Assembly: GCF_003086795.1 (NCBI RefSeq)
Contig: NZ_CP026003.1
Span: 4,097,531 to 4,161,530, forward strand
DNA: 64,000 nt
Direction of reading: 5' to 3'
Source of the DNA: Stenotrophomonas sp. SAU14A_NAIMI4_5
Lineage (GTDB): Bacteria; Pseudomonadota; Gammaproteobacteria; Xanthomonadales; Xanthomonadaceae
Below the pieces are notes generated by a model. The model had not been told where the DNA came from and made no database searches. It saw nothing but the letters and a program-made list of their open reading frames with translations. This document shows, piece by piece, positions 50,606-60,592 of this stretch; within the stretch, counting starts at the first letter, position 1, and the number at the start of each line of letters is the position of its first letter. The position numbers and the translations under genes are program-made.

Positions 50606-51250
50606 ATGACCGTGCTCCGCCAGACCACCCCGCTGGACCACCTGCTGACCGAGGCGCAGCGCGCCCTGGACACGGTGTTCGGCAACCCGCCGGCATCGCG
50701 CCCCTACCCGGCCGCCGATACCGATGAGCCGGGCATGGACACGGCACAGCGCCGCCACGCGGCGGGCCTGATGCGGATCAACCACGTCGGCGAGGTCTGC
50801 GCGCAGGGCCTGTACTTCGGCCAGGCCGCGGTCGCCCGCGACCCGTCCACCCGCGAGCACCTGCTGGAAGCGGCCCAGGAAGAGACCGACCACCTGGCCT
50901 GGTGCGCCACCCGGCTGGGCGAGCTGGACAGCCGCCCCAGCCTGTTCAACCCGCTCTGGTATGCCGGCAGCTACACCATCGGCACCCTGGCCGGGCTGCG
51001 CGGCGACGGCTGGAACCTGGGCTTCGTGGTCGAAACCGAACGCCAGGTGGAAGCGCACCTGGACGAGCACCTTGTCGACCTGCCCGCGGGCGACCTGCGC
51101 AGCCGCGCGGTCATCCGGGTGATGAAGGAAGACGAAGCCCGCCACGCTGAGCACGCCGAACAGGCCGGCGCCCGCCGCCTGCCGTTCCCGATCCCGGGCG
51201 CGATGGCGCTGGCATCGAAGGTGATGAAGCACATCGCTTACCGCATTTGA
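50606..51250 (+). CDS. coq7: Coq7-type demethoxyubiquinone hydroxylase
   Basis: 214-residue diiron hydroxylase for the C-6 hydroxylation of the ubiquinone ring. Carboxylate/His ligands in [29 protein letters not shown] and DEARHAEHA. The C-terminal [15 protein letters not shown] is the membrane-associating helix. ATG 50606 ([12 protein letters not shown]) is the conserved start; the upstream in-frame ATG-free stretch is not supported. Divergent from rplM. Confidence 0.95.
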   Translation: MTVLRQTTPLDHLLTEAQRALDTVFGNPPASRPYPAADTDEPGMDTAQRRHAAGLMRINHVGEVCAQGLYFGQAAVARDPSTREHLLEAAQEETDHLAWCATRLGELDSRPSLFNPLWYAGSYTIGTLAGLRGDGWNLGFVVETERQVEAHLDEHLVDLPAGDLRSRAVIRVMKEDEARHAEHAEQAGARRLPFPIPGAMALASKVMKHIAYRI

Positions 51251-51255
51251 ACGGC

Positions 51256-51369
51256 CGCCCCCACCAACGGTGGGGGCCTACCAAAGAGGTGCGCCGAGAC
51301 CCCGACGGCGGGGCCCGCCCAAGGTGCGGCGGTGCCCGACGGTAGGGCCCGACCGTTGGTCGGGCCGCC
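51256..51369. repeat. SMAG-like palindromes
   Basis: CCCCCACCAACGGTGGGGG followed by CCTAC, then GTAGGGCCCGACCGTTGGTCGGGCC, between the convergent coq7 and SMR genes. Confidence 0.65.
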
Positions 51370-51690
51370 TTAGTTCGGCGAGACCAGCTTCAGGCCGATC
51401 ACGCCGGCCACGATCAGGCCCACGCAGGCCAGGCGCGCCGGCGAGGCGCTGTCGTTGAACAGGAAGATGCCCAGCACCGCCACGCCCATGGCGCCGATAC
51501 CGGTCCAGATGGCGTAGGCCGTGCCGACCGGAATGGACTTCATCGCCTGGCTCATCAGGAACAGGCTGATCAGCGCCGCCACCACGGTGGCGACGGTGGG
51601 CAGCGGCTTGCTGAAGCCTTCGGAGTACTTCATTCCGAGCGCGAAGCCGATTTCGAACAGGCCGGCCAGCAGCAGGTAGATCCAGGGCAT
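51370..51690 (-). CDS. sugE: SMR family transporter, SugE/Gdx type
   Basis: 106-residue four-helix transporter starting MPWIYLLLAGLFEIGFALGMKYSEGF, with the membrane Glu13 essential in SMR proteins. The GMKYSEGF wording is of the SugE/Gdx subgroup, known to export guanidinium or some quaternary ammonium compounds, not the broad EmrE type. I see no guanidine riboswitch in the 165-nt leader; the hairpin there is the speD terminator. Confidence 0.88.
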   Translation of the reverse strand: MPWIYLLLAGLFEIGFALGMKYSEGFSKPLPTVATVVAALISLFLMSQAMKSIPVGTAYAIWTGIGAMGVAVLGIFLFNDSASPARLACVGLIVAGVIGLKLVSPN

Positions 51691-51715
51691 GAGTGGGGGC
51701 TCCTCACCTTGTTGA

Positions 51716-51753
51716 AGAAAAACAAAACGGCCCGGTGTTTTCACACCGGGCCG
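51716..51753 (-). terminator. Rho-independent terminator of speD
   Basis: Stem CGGCCCGGTGT / ACACCGGGCCG with a 4-nt loop, followed on the minus strand by TTTTGTTTTT, about 105 nt downstream of the speD stop and just before sugE. Confidence 0.85.
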
Positions 51754-51857
51754 TGGGTCGGTACATCACCGTGGAACTGGAAACTGCGCAAAAACCGCGT
51801 TCCACGGGGCGGGTCGTCCCGCCTGGGTGGCGATGCCAGGGGCATCGCGCACGGGTC

Positions 51858-52652
51858 TTACTCGGACAGGTTGCGGCCGTGGAACAGCTCTTCGATCTCG
51901 CGCTTGAGCAGCGCTTCGATCTTCATGCGTTCCTTGAACGACAGGTTCTTGGCCTTTTCCTCGAACAGGTACTGGTCCAGGTCGAAGTCCTTCAGGTGCA
52001 TCTTCGTGTGGAAGATGTTTTCCTGGTAGACATTGACGTCGAACATCTCGTAACGCGACTTGATGTTCTTGGCCAGGAAGTTCTGGATCGAGTTGATCTT
52101 GTGATCGATGTAGTGCTTCTTGCCCTTCACATCGCGGGTGAAGCCACGGACGCGGTAGTCCATGATCACGATGTCCGATTCCAGGCTCTCGATCAGGTAG
52201 TTCAGGGCCTTCAGCGGCGAAATGACGCCACAGGTGGCCACGTCGATGTCAGCGCGGAACGTCGCGATACCTTCCTGCGGATGGGTCTCCGGGTAGGTGT
52301 GGACAGTGATGTGGCTCTTGTCCATGTGCGCGACCACGGCATCGGAGATCAGCTCCTTGCCGGCCTGCTTCTTGTCGATCACCGGCTCTTCGGAGATCAG
52401 GATCGTCACCGAGGCACCCTGCGGATCGTAGTCCTGGCGGGCCACGTTCAGGATGTTCGCGCCGATGATCTCGGCGACATCGGTCAAGATTTGAGTCAGC
52501 CTGTCGGCGTTGTACTCTTCATCGATGTATTCAATGTAACGCTGACGCTCCTCTTCGGTGCGCGCGTAACACACGTCATAGATGTTGAAGCTCAGCGCCT
52601 TGGTGAGGTTGTTGAAACCCTGCAGCCTCAGGCGAGGCAACGGCTTGACCAC
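51858..52652 (-). CDS. speD: S-adenosylmethionine decarboxylase proenzyme
   Basis: 264-residue enterobacterial-type proenzyme, self-cleaved to form a pyruvoyl group; it makes decarboxylated AdoMet for spermidine synthesis. The cleavage site is DKSH with Ser113 as pyruvoyl precursor, within [14 protein letters not shown]. Length equals E. coli SpeD. GTG start at 52652 with an AGGAA site upstream. It is divergent from clp and has its own terminator. No speE is in the window. Confidence 0.95.
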   Translation of the reverse strand: MVKPLPRLRLQGFNNLTKALSFNIYDVCYARTEEERQRYIEYIDEEYNADRLTQILTDVAEIIGANILNVARQDYDPQGASVTILISEEPVIDKKQAGKELISDAVVAHMDKSHITVHTYPETHPQEGIATFRADIDVATCGVISPLKALNYLIESLESDIVIMDYRVRGFTRDVKGKKHYIDHKINSIQNFLAKNIKSRYEMFDVNVYQENIFHTKMHLKDFDLDQYLFEEKAKNLSFKERMKIEALLKREIEELFHGRNLSE

Positions 52653-52789
52653 GGCGGTCGATTCCTGTGTAAGAAGGGAAAGAGTGAATTATGGGGCAAA
52701 GTGTCCCCGGGGGGAACGTGAAGAGCTCACGACTCTGGCACACTATTTGCCCTTAACAGGAGCGCTGGTTAAGCTCCGCCATCGATCCT

Positions 52790-53491
52790 GTGAATCCGTT
52801 CATGCGCAGAGGGAGCGCCCCTATCGTGTCAACCGTGCGCCTAGCTAGCAGCCCATTGGCCTTGGACATCGCCACAATCGACCGCTTTCTGGCTCACAGC
52901 CACAGGCGGCGGTACCCCACCCGGACTGACGTCTTCCGCCCTGGAGACCCGGCGGGGACCCTGTATTACGTCATCAGCGGCTCGGTTTCGATCATGGCCG
53001 AGGAAGATGACGACCGCGAGCTGGTGCTGGGCTATTTCGGCGCAGGCGAGTTCGTCGGTGAGATGGGCCTGTTCGTGGAGTCGGACCGCCGCGAGGTGAT
53101 CCTGCGCACGCGCACCGCCTGTGAACTGGCTGAGATCAGCTACGAGCGCCTGCACCAGCTGTTCCTGGGCCCGCTCTCGGCCGATGCCCCGCGCCTGCTG
53201 TACGCGCTGGGCCAGCAGATCTCCAAGCGCCTGCTCGATACCAGCCGCAAGGCCAGCCGCCTGGCGTTCCTGGACGTGACCGACCGCATCGTGCGCACCC
53301 TGCACGATCTGGCCCAGGAGCCGGAATCGATGAGCCACCCGCAGGGCAGCCAGCTGCGCGTCTCGCGCCAGGAACTGGCGCGCCTGGTCGGCTGCTCGCG
53401 TGAAATGGCCGGCCGCGTGCTGAAGAAGCTGCAGACCGACGGCCTGCTGCATGCCCGCGGCAAGACCGTGGTGCTGTACGGCACCCGTTGA
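52790..53491 (+). CDS. clp: CRP-family regulator Clp
   Basis: Up to 233 residues. Cyclic-nucleotide-binding domain about 25-140 (FLAHSHRRRYPTRTDVFRPG, GEFVGEMGLF) and a C-terminal HTH (SRQELARLVGCSREMAGRVL). The sequence matches Clp of Xanthomonas almost throughout; there Clp is inhibited by cyclic di-GMP and activates virulence and exoenzyme genes. The start is uncertain: GTG 52790 gives the length closest to Xanthomonas Clp (230), while GTG 52826 has the best ribosome site (GAGGGAG). The window's two cyclic-di-GMP-type proteins make the link interesting. Confidence 0.93.
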   Translation: MNPFMRRGSAPIVSTVRLASSPLALDIATIDRFLAHSHRRRYPTRTDVFRPGDPAGTLYYVISGSVSIMAEEDDDRELVLGYFGAGEFVGEMGLFVESDRREVILRTRTACELAEISYERLHQLFLGPLSADAPRLLYALGQQISKRLLDTSRKASRLAFLDVTDRIVRTLHDLAQEPESMSHPQGSQLRVSRQELARLVGCSREMAGRVLKKLQTDGLLHARGKTVVLYGTR

Positions 53492-53585
53492 TCGATGCGT
53501 GTCTGCCGGGCATCGCCCGGCGGCTCCGCGGACGTGCGACCTGCCATCGCACGCCCCGCACACGCGCATCCGCTAGGCTCGGTGC

Positions 53586-54347
53586 ATGGAACTGAGCAGC
53601 GAGTTCTGGTGGTTCATCCTCATCGGCCTCGGCGCACAGCTGGTCGACGGCGCGCTGGGCATGGCCTTCGGCCTGGTGTCATCGTCGGTGATGCTGGCGA
53701 TGGGCATCCCGCCGGCGCAGGCCAGTGCGGCCATCCACACCGCCGAAGTGTTCACCACCGGCGCCTCGGGCGTGTCGCATCTGGTCGCCGGCAATGTCGA
53801 TAAACGCCTGTTCTTCCGCCTCGCCATTCCCGGCGCGGTGGGCGGTGCGGTGGGCGCCTACGGGCTGACCCAACTGCCGGGCGAAGTCATACGCCCGCTC
53901 ATCTACCTCTACCTGCTGGTACTGGCCATCATCATCCTTGCGCGTGCGGCCGGGCGGCTGATGCCCAAGGGCGAGGTCAAGCGGGTGCCCGTGCTGGGCT
54001 TCGTGGCCGGCTTCCTCGATGCCAGCGGCGGCGGTGGCTGGGGCCCGGTGGCGACCTCCACCCTGCTCGCCCGGGGCGGCCAGGCACGCACCACCATCGG
54101 CACGGTGAACGCGTCCGAGTTCGTGGTGACCCTGACGGTGTCGGCCACCTTCCTGATGTCGATGGGCCTGCATCACCTGCAGATCGTGGCCGGCCTGCTG
54201 ATCGGCGGCATGATGGCCGCACCGGTGGCGGCGCTGCTGGTGAAGCGGCTGAAGGAGCGCTGGGTGCTGGTGGCGGTGGGCGTGCTGGTGCTGGCCATCA
54301 GCCTGTTCCAGATCGGCCATGCGTTGACCGGGTACCTGGGGCGCTGA
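53586..54347 (+). CDS. TauE/SafE-family (TSUP) permease
   Basis: 253-residue inner-membrane protein with about eight helices in two repeats. Each repeat carries the TSUP glycine-rich signature: QLVDGALGMAFGLVSSSVM at about 18-36 and GFLDASGGGGWGPVATSTLL at about 139-158. The family moves sulfite, sulfoacetate or other small anions. No sulfur-metabolism gene is adjacent, so the substrate is open. Starts ATG 53586. Confidence 0.9.
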   Translation: MELSSEFWWFILIGLGAQLVDGALGMAFGLVSSSVMLAMGIPPAQASAAIHTAEVFTTGASGVSHLVAGNVDKRLFFRLAIPGAVGGAVGAYGLTQLPGEVIRPLIYLYLLVLAIIILARAAGRLMPKGEVKRVPVLGFVAGFLDASGGGGWGPVATSTLLARGGQARTTIGTVNASEFVVTLTVSATFLMSMGLHHLQIVAGLLIGGMMAAPVAALLVKRLKERWVLVAVGVLVLAISLFQIGHALTGYLGR

Positions 54348-54355
54348 GCGTGCGC

Positions 54356-54459
54356 CCTGTTTGCCGGCCAGCGGCCGGCACTACCGGGTAGTGCCGGCCG
54401 CTGGCCGGCAGATCCGTCATCGTGCGGTGGGGTCAGATCCCCGAAGGGGCTCTGACCCC
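54356..54459. repeat. SMAG pair plus GGGGTC palindrome
   Basis: Two head-to-head GTAGTGCCGGCCGCTGGCC palindromes (54361-54412) followed by GGGGTCAGATCCCC / GGGGCTCTGACCCC (54429-54459), between convergent genes. The two palindrome families occur side by side here. Confidence 0.8.
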
Positions 54460-54466
54460 GCCCGGA

Positions 54467-55183
54467 CTAGGCCTTCTCGCCGCCGCGGTCCACGCAGCCC
54501 CAGTTGAGGATGCGGGTGCCGGCCGGCAGCACTCGGCGGAAGAACTCCACCTTGCCCGGCTTCGGGTTCACCACCACCGGGGCCTTGGCCGCCAGCAGCA
54601 GCGGCAGGTCGGCGGTGCTGTCCGAATAGGCGATGTCGATCTGCCCATAGCCGCGCTCGCGCAGCATGCGCATCTTTTCTTCGTTGTGGCAGTGGCGGGT
54701 CGGGCCCACACCGCCCAGGCGCGGGCCGACCTCGGTGCCGATCACCGGCACGTCCTGGTGGGCCACGAAGCCGAGGATGGCGCGGGCCAGCTCCGGCGGT
54801 GCGCCGGTGGCGACCACCACGCGGTCGCCCTGGGCCCGGTGCGCGGCGAACACCTCCAGCGCCTGCGGCAGCAGCTTGGCGCGCATCTGCGCCTCGTTGC
54901 GCAGCACGTAGGCATCGATGACCTTGTTGAAGTCACGCGCCCGGTGCAGGCCGAAGCTGCCGATCCACACGTAGACCGAAATGCCGGTACGGCGGGTCGG
55001 CAGCATCGCCACCAGCGGCCCGGCGATCGGCGTGACCAGCAGCGCGGCCAGCATGCGCAGCGGATTGCGCTTGATCAGCGAGGCGAACAGGTGGGTGCCC
55101 GAATCACCGTCGTAGAGAGTGTGGTCGAAGTCGAAAACGACCAGCGGCGCATCCTCGCGCGGCATTGGATAGTGCGTTGTCAT
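54467..55183 (-). CDS. HAD-superfamily (SerB-like, class IB) phosphatase
   Basis: 238-residue phosphatase. Motif [14 protein letters not shown] (nucleophile Asp), motif II VVVATGA, motif III Lys, motif [14 protein letters not shown] hydrophobic stretch near residues 40-62 ([18 protein letters not shown]) suggests membrane association, as in relatives of phosphatidylglycerophosphatase type. The start overlaps the trpC stop (ATGA), so it is the translationally coupled last gene of the trp operon. A role in tryptophan synthesis is not implied by its motifs. Confidence 0.85.
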   Translation of the reverse strand: MTTHYPMPREDAPLVVFDFDHTLYDGDSGTHLFASLIKRNPLRMLAALLVTPIAGPLVAMLPTRRTGISVYVWIGSFGLHRARDFNKVIDAYVLRNEAQMRAKLLPQALEVFAAHRAQGDRVVVATGAPPELARAILGFVAHQDVPVIGTEVGPRLGGVGPTRHCHNEEKMRMLRERGYGQIDIAYSDSTADLPLLLAAKAPVVVNPKPGKVEFFRRVLPAGTRILNWGCVDRGGEKA

Positions 55184-55974
55184 GCCCCGAAGAATAGCTG
55201 ACGCAGGCCCTCGCCCGGTTCTTCCACGCGCATGAAGGCCTCACCCACCAGGAACGCATGGATGCCGGCGTCGCGCATCAGCGCCACGTCCTGCGGGCCC
55301 AGGATGCCGCTCTCGGTCACCAGCAGGCGGTCGCGCGGCACCGCCTTCTGCATGTCCAGGGTGGTCTGCAGCGAGACCTCGAAGGTGCGCAGGTTGCGGT
55401 TGTTGATGCCGATCATCGGCGCCGGCACCTGCAGGGCGCGCTCCAGTTCGTCGATGTCATGCACTTCCACCAGCACGTCCATGCCCAGCGACAGCGCCAG
55501 TTCGGACAGGGTGGCCAGCTGGGTGTCGTCCAGTGCGGCCACGATCAGCAGGATGCAGTCGGCGCCCAGCACGCGGGCCTCGTACACCTGATAGGCGTCG
55601 ATCACGAAGTCCTTGCGCAGCACCGGCAGCGTGCAGGCCTCGCGGGCCTGCTGCAGGTAGGCATCGGCGCCCTGGAAGAAGTCCACGTCGGTCAGCACCG
55701 ACAGGCAGCTGGCGCCGCCGAACTCGTAGCTGACGGCGATGTCGGCCGGGCGGAAGTCGGGGCGGATCACGCCCTTGGACGGGCTGGCCTTCTTCACCTC
55801 GGCAATCACCGCCGGGTCGCCGTTGGCCACCGCCGCCTGCAGCGCGCGCACGAAGCCGCGCACCGGGGGGGCACTGGCCACGGCCGCCTGCAGCGCCTCC
55901 AGCGGGCGCTGGGCGCGGCGCTGGGCCACTTCTTCGGCCTTGCGGGCCAGGATCGTCTGCAGGATGTCGCTCAT
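55180..55974 (-). CDS. trpC: Indole-3-glycerol phosphate synthase
   Basis: 264-residue TIM-barrel enzyme closing the indole ring in tryptophan synthesis. Motifs [37 protein letters not shown] and VTESGI. It is the monofunctional form, without the fused TrpF of E. coli. ATG 55974 was chosen as family start; the frame is open further upstream. It is 74 nt after trpD. Confidence 0.97.
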   Translation of the reverse strand: MSDILQTILARKAEEVAQRRAQRPLEALQAAVASAPPVRGFVRALQAAVANGDPAVIAEVKKASPSKGVIRPDFRPADIAVSYEFGGASCLSVLTDVDFFQGADAYLQQAREACTLPVLRKDFVIDAYQVYEARVLGADCILLIVAALDDTQLATLSELALSLGMDVLVEVHDIDELERALQVPAPMIGINNRNLRTFEVSLQTTLDMQKAVPRDRLLVTESGILGPQDVALMRDAGIHAFLVGEAFMRVEEPGEGLRQLFFGA

Positions 55975-56048
55975 CGTCGTCGCTTCGGTACTGGGGCGGT
56001 GAGGACGGCCATTATCGGCCATCGGGTGGGTCAGGCTGAACCGCGCGC

Positions 56049-57080
56049 TCAGGCAACCAGCGCGCGGGTGGTATCAACGTACTGCTGCAGGCGCTGGCGG
56101 GCGCTGCCGTTGGCAATGGCGGCACGGGCACGGGCCAGGCCGTCGCCGATGTCGCTGGCCACGCCGGCCACGTACAGCGCCGCGCCGGCATTGAGCGCGA
56201 CGATGTCCAGCGCCGGGCCGGCCTGGTTGTCCAGCACCGCGCGCAGCATCTGGATCGACTGCTCCGGGCTGTCCACGCGCAGGTTGCGGCTGGCCGACAT
56301 GGCAATGCCGAAGTCTTCGGGGTGGATCTCGTATTCGCGCACCTTGCCGTCGCGCAGCTCGCCCACCAGGGTGCCGGCGCCCAGCGAGATCTCGTCCATG
56401 TTGTCGCGGCCCCAGACCACCATCGCGCGCTCGGTGCCCAGCTCGCGCAGCACGCGCGCCTGGATGCCCACCAGATCGGGATGGAACACGCCCATCAGCA
56501 CCGACGGTGCGCTGGCCGGGTTGGTCAGCGGGCCGAGGATGTTGAAGATGGTGCGCACGCCCATCTCGCGGCGGACCGGTGCGACGACCTTCATCGACGG
56601 ATGGTGGATCGGCGCGAACATGAAGCCGATGCCGGTCTGTTCGATGGCCGCAGCGACCTGTGCCGGCTGCAGCTCGATGGCCGCGCCCAGCGCTTCCACC
56701 GCATCGGCGCTGCCGGACTTGGACGACACGCTGCGGTTGCCGTGCTTGGCCACGCGCGCACCGGCGGCGGCGGCGACGAACATCGCGCAGGTGGAAATGT
56801 TGAAGGTGTGCGAGCCGTCGCCACCGGTGCCGACGATGTCGACCAGGTGGGTGGTATCGGCCACCGGCACCGCCAGCGCGAATTCGCGCATGACCGTGGC
56901 GGCCGCAGCGATCTCGTCGATGGTTTCCTTCTTCACCCGCAGGCCGGTGAGGATGGCGGCGGTCATCATCGGCGAAACATCGCCGCGCATGATCTGCCGC
57001 ATCAGGTCGACCATTTCGTCGAAGAAGATTTCGCGGTGTTCGATGGTGCGTTGCAGGGCTTCCTGGGGGGAGAAGCTCAT
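56049..57080 (-). CDS. trpD: Anthranilate phosphoribosyltransferase
   Basis: 343-residue enzyme joining anthranilate to PRPP. Motifs [17 protein letters not shown] (PRPP binding), [22 protein letters not shown] stretch and GPLTNPA. It is separate from TrpG, unlike the E. coli TrpGD fusion. It follows trpG by 16 nt. Confidence 0.97.
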   Translation of the reverse strand: MSFSPQEALQRTIEHREIFFDEMVDLMRQIMRGDVSPMMTAAILTGLRVKKETIDEIAAAATVMREFALAVPVADTTHLVDIVGTGGDGSHTFNISTCAMFVAAAAGARVAKHGNRSVSSKSGSADAVEALGAAIELQPAQVAAAIEQTGIGFMFAPIHHPSMKVVAPVRREMGVRTIFNILGPLTNPASAPSVLMGVFHPDLVGIQARVLRELGTERAMVVWGRDNMDEISLGAGTLVGELRDGKVREYEIHPEDFGIAMSASRNLRVDSPEQSIQMLRAVLDNQAGPALDIVALNAGAALYVAGVASDIGDGLARARAAIANGSARQRLQQYVDTTRALVA

Positions 57081-57096
57081 CGGAATGCTCCTTGGA

Positions 57097-57684
57097 TCAG
57101 GCCGCCGGGCGCTGCAGGAAATTGCGCAGCAGGGCGTGGCCGTGTTCGGTGAGGATGGATTCGGGGTGGAACTGCACGCCTTCCACCGGGAACTGGCGAT
57201 GGCGCAGGCCCATGATCTCTTCGATCGAGCCGTCCTCGTTCTCGGTCCAGGCGGTTACTTCCAGCGCGTCGGGCAAGCTGGTCTTGTCCACCACCAGCGA
57301 GTGGTAGCGGGTGGCCTGGTAGCGGTCCGGCAGGCCGGCGAACACGCCCTTGCCTTCATGGCGGATGGGCGAGGTCTTGCCGTGCATGATGTTGCCGGCG
57401 CGGATGACCGTGCCGCCGTAGACCTGGCCGATGCTCTGGTGGCCCAGGCACACGCCGAGGATCGGCGTGGTCGGGCCCAGCCGCTGGATCAGCTCCAGCG
57501 ACACGCCTGCTTCATTGGGCGTGCATGGGCCGGGCGAAATGACGATGCGCTCGGGTTTCTGCGCGGCGATCTCGTCCACGCTCATCGCATCGTTGCGCAC
57601 CACCTTGACCTCGGCGCCCAGCGTCTGCAGGTACTGCACGAGGTTGTAGGTGAAGCTGTCGTAGTTGTCGATCATCCACAACAT
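57097..57684 (-). CDS. trpG: Anthranilate synthase glutamine amidotransferase
   Basis: 195-residue class-I glutaminase supplying ammonia to TrpE. Starts [19 protein letters not shown]; catalytic Cys in [11 protein letters not shown] and His-Glu in [11 protein letters not shown] 57684. Only 2 nt separate it from the SIMPL gene upstream, which lies between it and trpE. It may also serve p-aminobenzoate synthesis, as in many bacteria. Confidence 0.97.
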   Translation of the reverse strand: MLWMIDNYDSFTYNLVQYLQTLGAEVKVVRNDAMSVDEIAAQKPERIVISPGPCTPNEAGVSLELIQRLGPTTPILGVCLGHQSIGQVYGGTVIRAGNIMHGKTSPIRHEGKGVFAGLPDRYQATRYHSLVVDKTSLPDALEVTAWTENEDGSIEEIMGLRHRQFPVEGVQFHPESILTEHGHALLRNFLQRPAA

Positions 57685-57686
57685 GG

Positions 57687-58457
57687 TCAGGTTCCGTCGC
57701 TTATCAGGAAAATGGCGTACACGTTTTCGGTGTAGGTGATGGGGCCGGCTTCGACCGACTCGCGCAGGCGGGAGCCCGTGGCCTCGATGCTGTCCTGCGG
57801 CGCGGGCGGCGCGGGCGGAGTGATCATGTCGTCGGCGCGAGGCCAATTGCCAGCCTGCACGCCGTAGGCAAAGCTCGGCGCCACATCGGAAATGCTGTAC
57901 AGGCCGCGCACGCTCGTTCCATAGGCCTTGGCCAGGCCCTGCGCGGACTCGCGGGTACTGGCCGCCGCCTCACCCTTGAGTTCGCGGCGCAGCGCCACTT
58001 CACCCGAGTAGGTCGGGGCCATGCTGCTGACCTGTACGTTCTCGTTGGCCTTCAGCGCGCCCAGCACGTCCTGCATCGCCTTCACGCTGGCGAAGCTGGC
58101 ACGCAGCTGGCGCGACACGCGGGTGCCGATGAAGACCTGCCGGCTCTGCTCATAACGCGTCGCTGGGCCGATCCGCAGGTTGTCCGCACGCACGCTGCCC
58201 TCCACCGCCTTGTTCTGCTTGAACAGCGCCAGCACGCGGGCAACGTTGTCCTGCACGCGGCGGCGCGCCGCATCGGCATCCATGTCGGTCTCTTCAATGT
58301 TCAACTGCAGGCCGAACCGGTCCGGCATCACCGTGCGGGTGCCCTGCCCCTTCACCAGCAGATGCGGCTGCGAGGGAAGGGTGTTGGCCTGCGCCCATGC
58401 AGACGGGGCCATCGTGGCCAGCAGCGACGACCACAGCAATGCGCTCAGCAGCTTCAT
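57687..58457 (-). CDS. SIMPL (DUF541) domain exported protein
   Basis: 256 residues with a signal peptide ([20 protein letters not shown], cleavage near AWAQA) and a SIMPL/DUF541 domain ([17 protein letters not shown] at about 35-51, then an alpha/beta periplasmic fold). The family is exported and of unclear role, linked to oxidative-stress resistance or kinase signalling in a few cases. It lies inside the trp operon between trpE (67 nt) and trpG (2 nt), so it is probably co-expressed with tryptophan genes. Confidence 0.88.
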   Translation of the reverse strand: MKLLSALLWSSLLATMAPSAWAQANTLPSQPHLLVKGQGTRTVMPDRFGLQLNIEETDMDADAARRRVQDNVARVLALFKQNKAVEGSVRADNLRIGPATRYEQSRQVFIGTRVSRQLRASFASVKAMQDVLGALKANENVQVSSMAPTYSGEVALRRELKGEAAASTRESAQGLAKAYGTSVRGLYSISDVAPSFAYGVQAGNWPRADDMITPPAPPAPQDSIEATGSRLRESVEAGPITYTENVYAIFLISDGT

Positions 58458-58524
58458 GCGGTACTCCTTGTCTTGAACGGGAACAGCGTAAGGTGCCGCG
58501 GCGCGGGCCACGGCACGGGAAGGC

Positions 58525-60015
58525 TTACAGGCCCTTGGCAGCCTGGGCGACGGCGCGGAACAGTGCGCGGCCCTTGTTCATCGTCTCGTCCCATTCCTTG
58601 TCCGGGTCCGAGTCGTAGACGATGCCGGCGCCGGCCTGCACGTACAAGCGGCCATCCTTGATGACGGCGGTGCGGATGGCGATGGCGGTATCGGCATCGC
58701 CGTGCCAGCCGATGTAGCCGATGCTGCCGGCGTAGACATTCCGCTTGATCGGCTCCAGCTCGCGGATCACTTCCAGCGCGCGGATCTTCGGCGCGCCGCT
58801 GACCGTACCGGCCGGGAACGTGGCGCGCAGGACGTCGGCGTAGCTCAGGCCCGGCTGCAGCTGCCCGGTCACTTCGCTGACGATGTGCATGACGTGGCTG
58901 TAGCGCTCGATCACGAACTGCTCGCCCACTTCCACGGTGCCGGCCTTGGACACGCGGCCGGCATCGTTGCGGCCGAGGTCGATCAGCATCAGGTGCTCGG
59001 CGCGTTCCTTCGGATCGGCCAGCAGCTCGGCTTCCAGCGCCTGGTCCAGCTCGGGCGTGGCGCCACGCGGACGGGTACCGGCGATCGGGCGCACGGTGAC
59101 TTCGCCCACGCCGTCATCAGTATGTTGCAGGCGCACCAGGATTTCCGGCGACGAGCCGACCACCTGCAGGTCGCCGACATCGAGGAAATACATGTACGGC
59201 GACGGGTTCAGCGCACGCAGCGCGCGGTACACATCCACCGGGCGCGCCTTGAACGGCACGCTCAGGCGCTGGCTCAGCACCACCTGGAAGATGTCGCCGG
59301 CGCGGATGTATTCCTTGCTGCGCTGGACCGCATCGACGAAGCCTTCGCGGGTGAAGCCGGAGATGAAATCGGATTCGTCCAGCACGTCGCTGGTCAGCGG
59401 CGCGGGATAGCCCGCACCCGGCGCACGCAGCTTGGCGGTCAGGGCATCCAGGCGGGCCTGGGCCTGGTCGAACGCACCCTCGACCCGCGGGTCGGCATGC
59501 ACGATCAGGTACAGGCGGCCCTTGAGGTTGTCGAACACCGCCAGCTCGTTGGAATCCAGCAGCAGGATGTCCGGCGTGCCCAGCTCGTCGCGGCCGGCCG
59601 GCGGGGCCAGGCGCGGTTCGATGTAGCCGATGCACTCGAAGCCGAACCAGCCGACCAGGCCACCGGTGAAGCCTGGCAGGCCGTCCAGCTTCGGCACCGA
59701 GTGGGCGCTGCGCAGCGCCTCGACCTCGGCGAAAGGATCGGCCACTTCGCGGGTTTCCACCACCTGGCCGTCTTCACGCACGGTCAGGGTGTGGCCGTGG
59801 AAGGCATACACGCGACGTGCCGGCAGGCCGATGATCGAGTAACGACCAAAGCGCTCGCCGCCTTCGACGGATTCAAACAGGTAGGTATTGGGGCCGTCGG
59901 CGAGCTTCAGATAGACCGAAAGCGGCGTGTCCAGGTCGGACAGCACTTCACGGACGACGGGGATATGGGTGTGGCCTTCAGCGGCCTGCTGCTGAAACTG
60001 AGCGAGCGAATTCAA
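58525..60015 (-). CDS. trpE: Anthranilate synthase component I
   Basis: 496-residue chorismate-using enzyme, feedback-inhibited by tryptophan. Motifs LLESVEGGER-like substrate loop (YLFESVEGGERFGRYS), RPIAGTRPRG, GRNDAGRVSK and GSIGYIGWHGD. TTG 60015 was chosen because GAAGGAAAG (minus strand, about 60028-60020) is 5 nt upstream and the resulting start matches other xanthomonads; the frame is open upstream. First gene of the operon. I see no trp leader peptide or attenuator in the upstream SMAG-filled region. Confidence 0.95.
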   Translation of the reverse strand: MNSLAQFQQQAAEGHTHIPVVREVLSDLDTPLSVYLKLADGPNTYLFESVEGGERFGRYSIIGLPARRVYAFHGHTLTVREDGQVVETREVADPFAEVEALRSAHSVPKLDGLPGFTGGLVGWFGFECIGYIEPRLAPPAGRDELGTPDILLLDSNELAVFDNLKGRLYLIVHADPRVEGAFDQAQARLDALTAKLRAPGAGYPAPLTSDVLDESDFISGFTREGFVDAVQRSKEYIRAGDIFQVVLSQRLSVPFKARPVDVYRALRALNPSPYMYFLDVGDLQVVGSSPEILVRLQHTDDGVGEVTVRPIAGTRPRGATPELDQALEAELLADPKERAEHLMLIDLGRNDAGRVSKAGTVEVGEQFVIERYSHVMHIVSEVTGQLQPGLSYADVLRATFPAGTVSGAPKIRALEVIRELEPIKRNVYAGSIGYIGWHGDADTAIAIRTAVIKDGRLYVQAGAGIVYDSDPDKEWDETMNKGRALFRAVAQAAKGL

Positions 60016-60221
60016 GACGACTTTCCTTCCGGGACACAGCGTTATGGGGGCGGACGACGGCAACGGGCCACCATCGCCACCAACGGCGTGCGGAAGAAAG
60101 GGTATGCGGGGTCGTCAGGCTGGACACCCCTTGACTGTAACGCAGCCGGGGCGGGAGGGAAACCCTGTGAAACTGAACCGGCCGTCGGGGGGATGGCTGG
60201 GGAGTTCGGGCGGGGGGCGCC

Positions 60222-60570
60222 GGTAGAGTCGACTGTCAGTCGACTGCTCATGGCGGGACCGCTGAAAACCCCGCGCTGCGCGCGCAAGTCGACTGACAAA
60301 CGACTCTACCCCTTGGCTTCGGGCTGCCAGCTCGGGGGCCTGGGGCTCATCAGTAGAGTCGACTGTCAGTCGACTGCTCTTGGCGGGACCACTGAAAACC
60401 CCGCGCTGCGCGCGCAAGTCGAGTGACAGTCGACTCTACCCCTTGGCTTCGGCTGCCAGCTCGGGGGCCTGGGGCTCATCGGTAGAGTCGACGGTCAGTC
60501 GACTGCTCTTGGCGGGACCGCTGAAAACCCCGCGCTGCGCGCGCAAGTCGACTGACAGTCGACTCTACCC
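60222..60570. repeat. Three tandem SMAG double units (128-129 bp period)
   Basis: Copies start near 60223, 60352 and 60481; each holds GTAGAGTCGAC, an AGTCGACTGC centre, GCGGGACC, GCTGAAAACCCCGCGCTGC and a reverse GTAGAGTCG half. The third lacks the trailing GGCTTCGGGCTGCC spacer. It fills most of 60016-60592 between trpE and the lipid kinase. Confidence 0.88.
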
Positions 60571-60592
60571 ACTCGACGCTACCCCGTTAGCG

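Noticed and set aside
51691..51857. Guanidine riboswitch ahead of the SugE-type gene
   Set aside because: The only strong hairpin is followed by a T-tract on the minus strand and is the speD terminator; no ykkC-type motifs are seen.
56049..57684. TrpGD fusion as in E. coli
   Set aside because: trpG and trpD have separate start and stop codons with a 16-nt gap.
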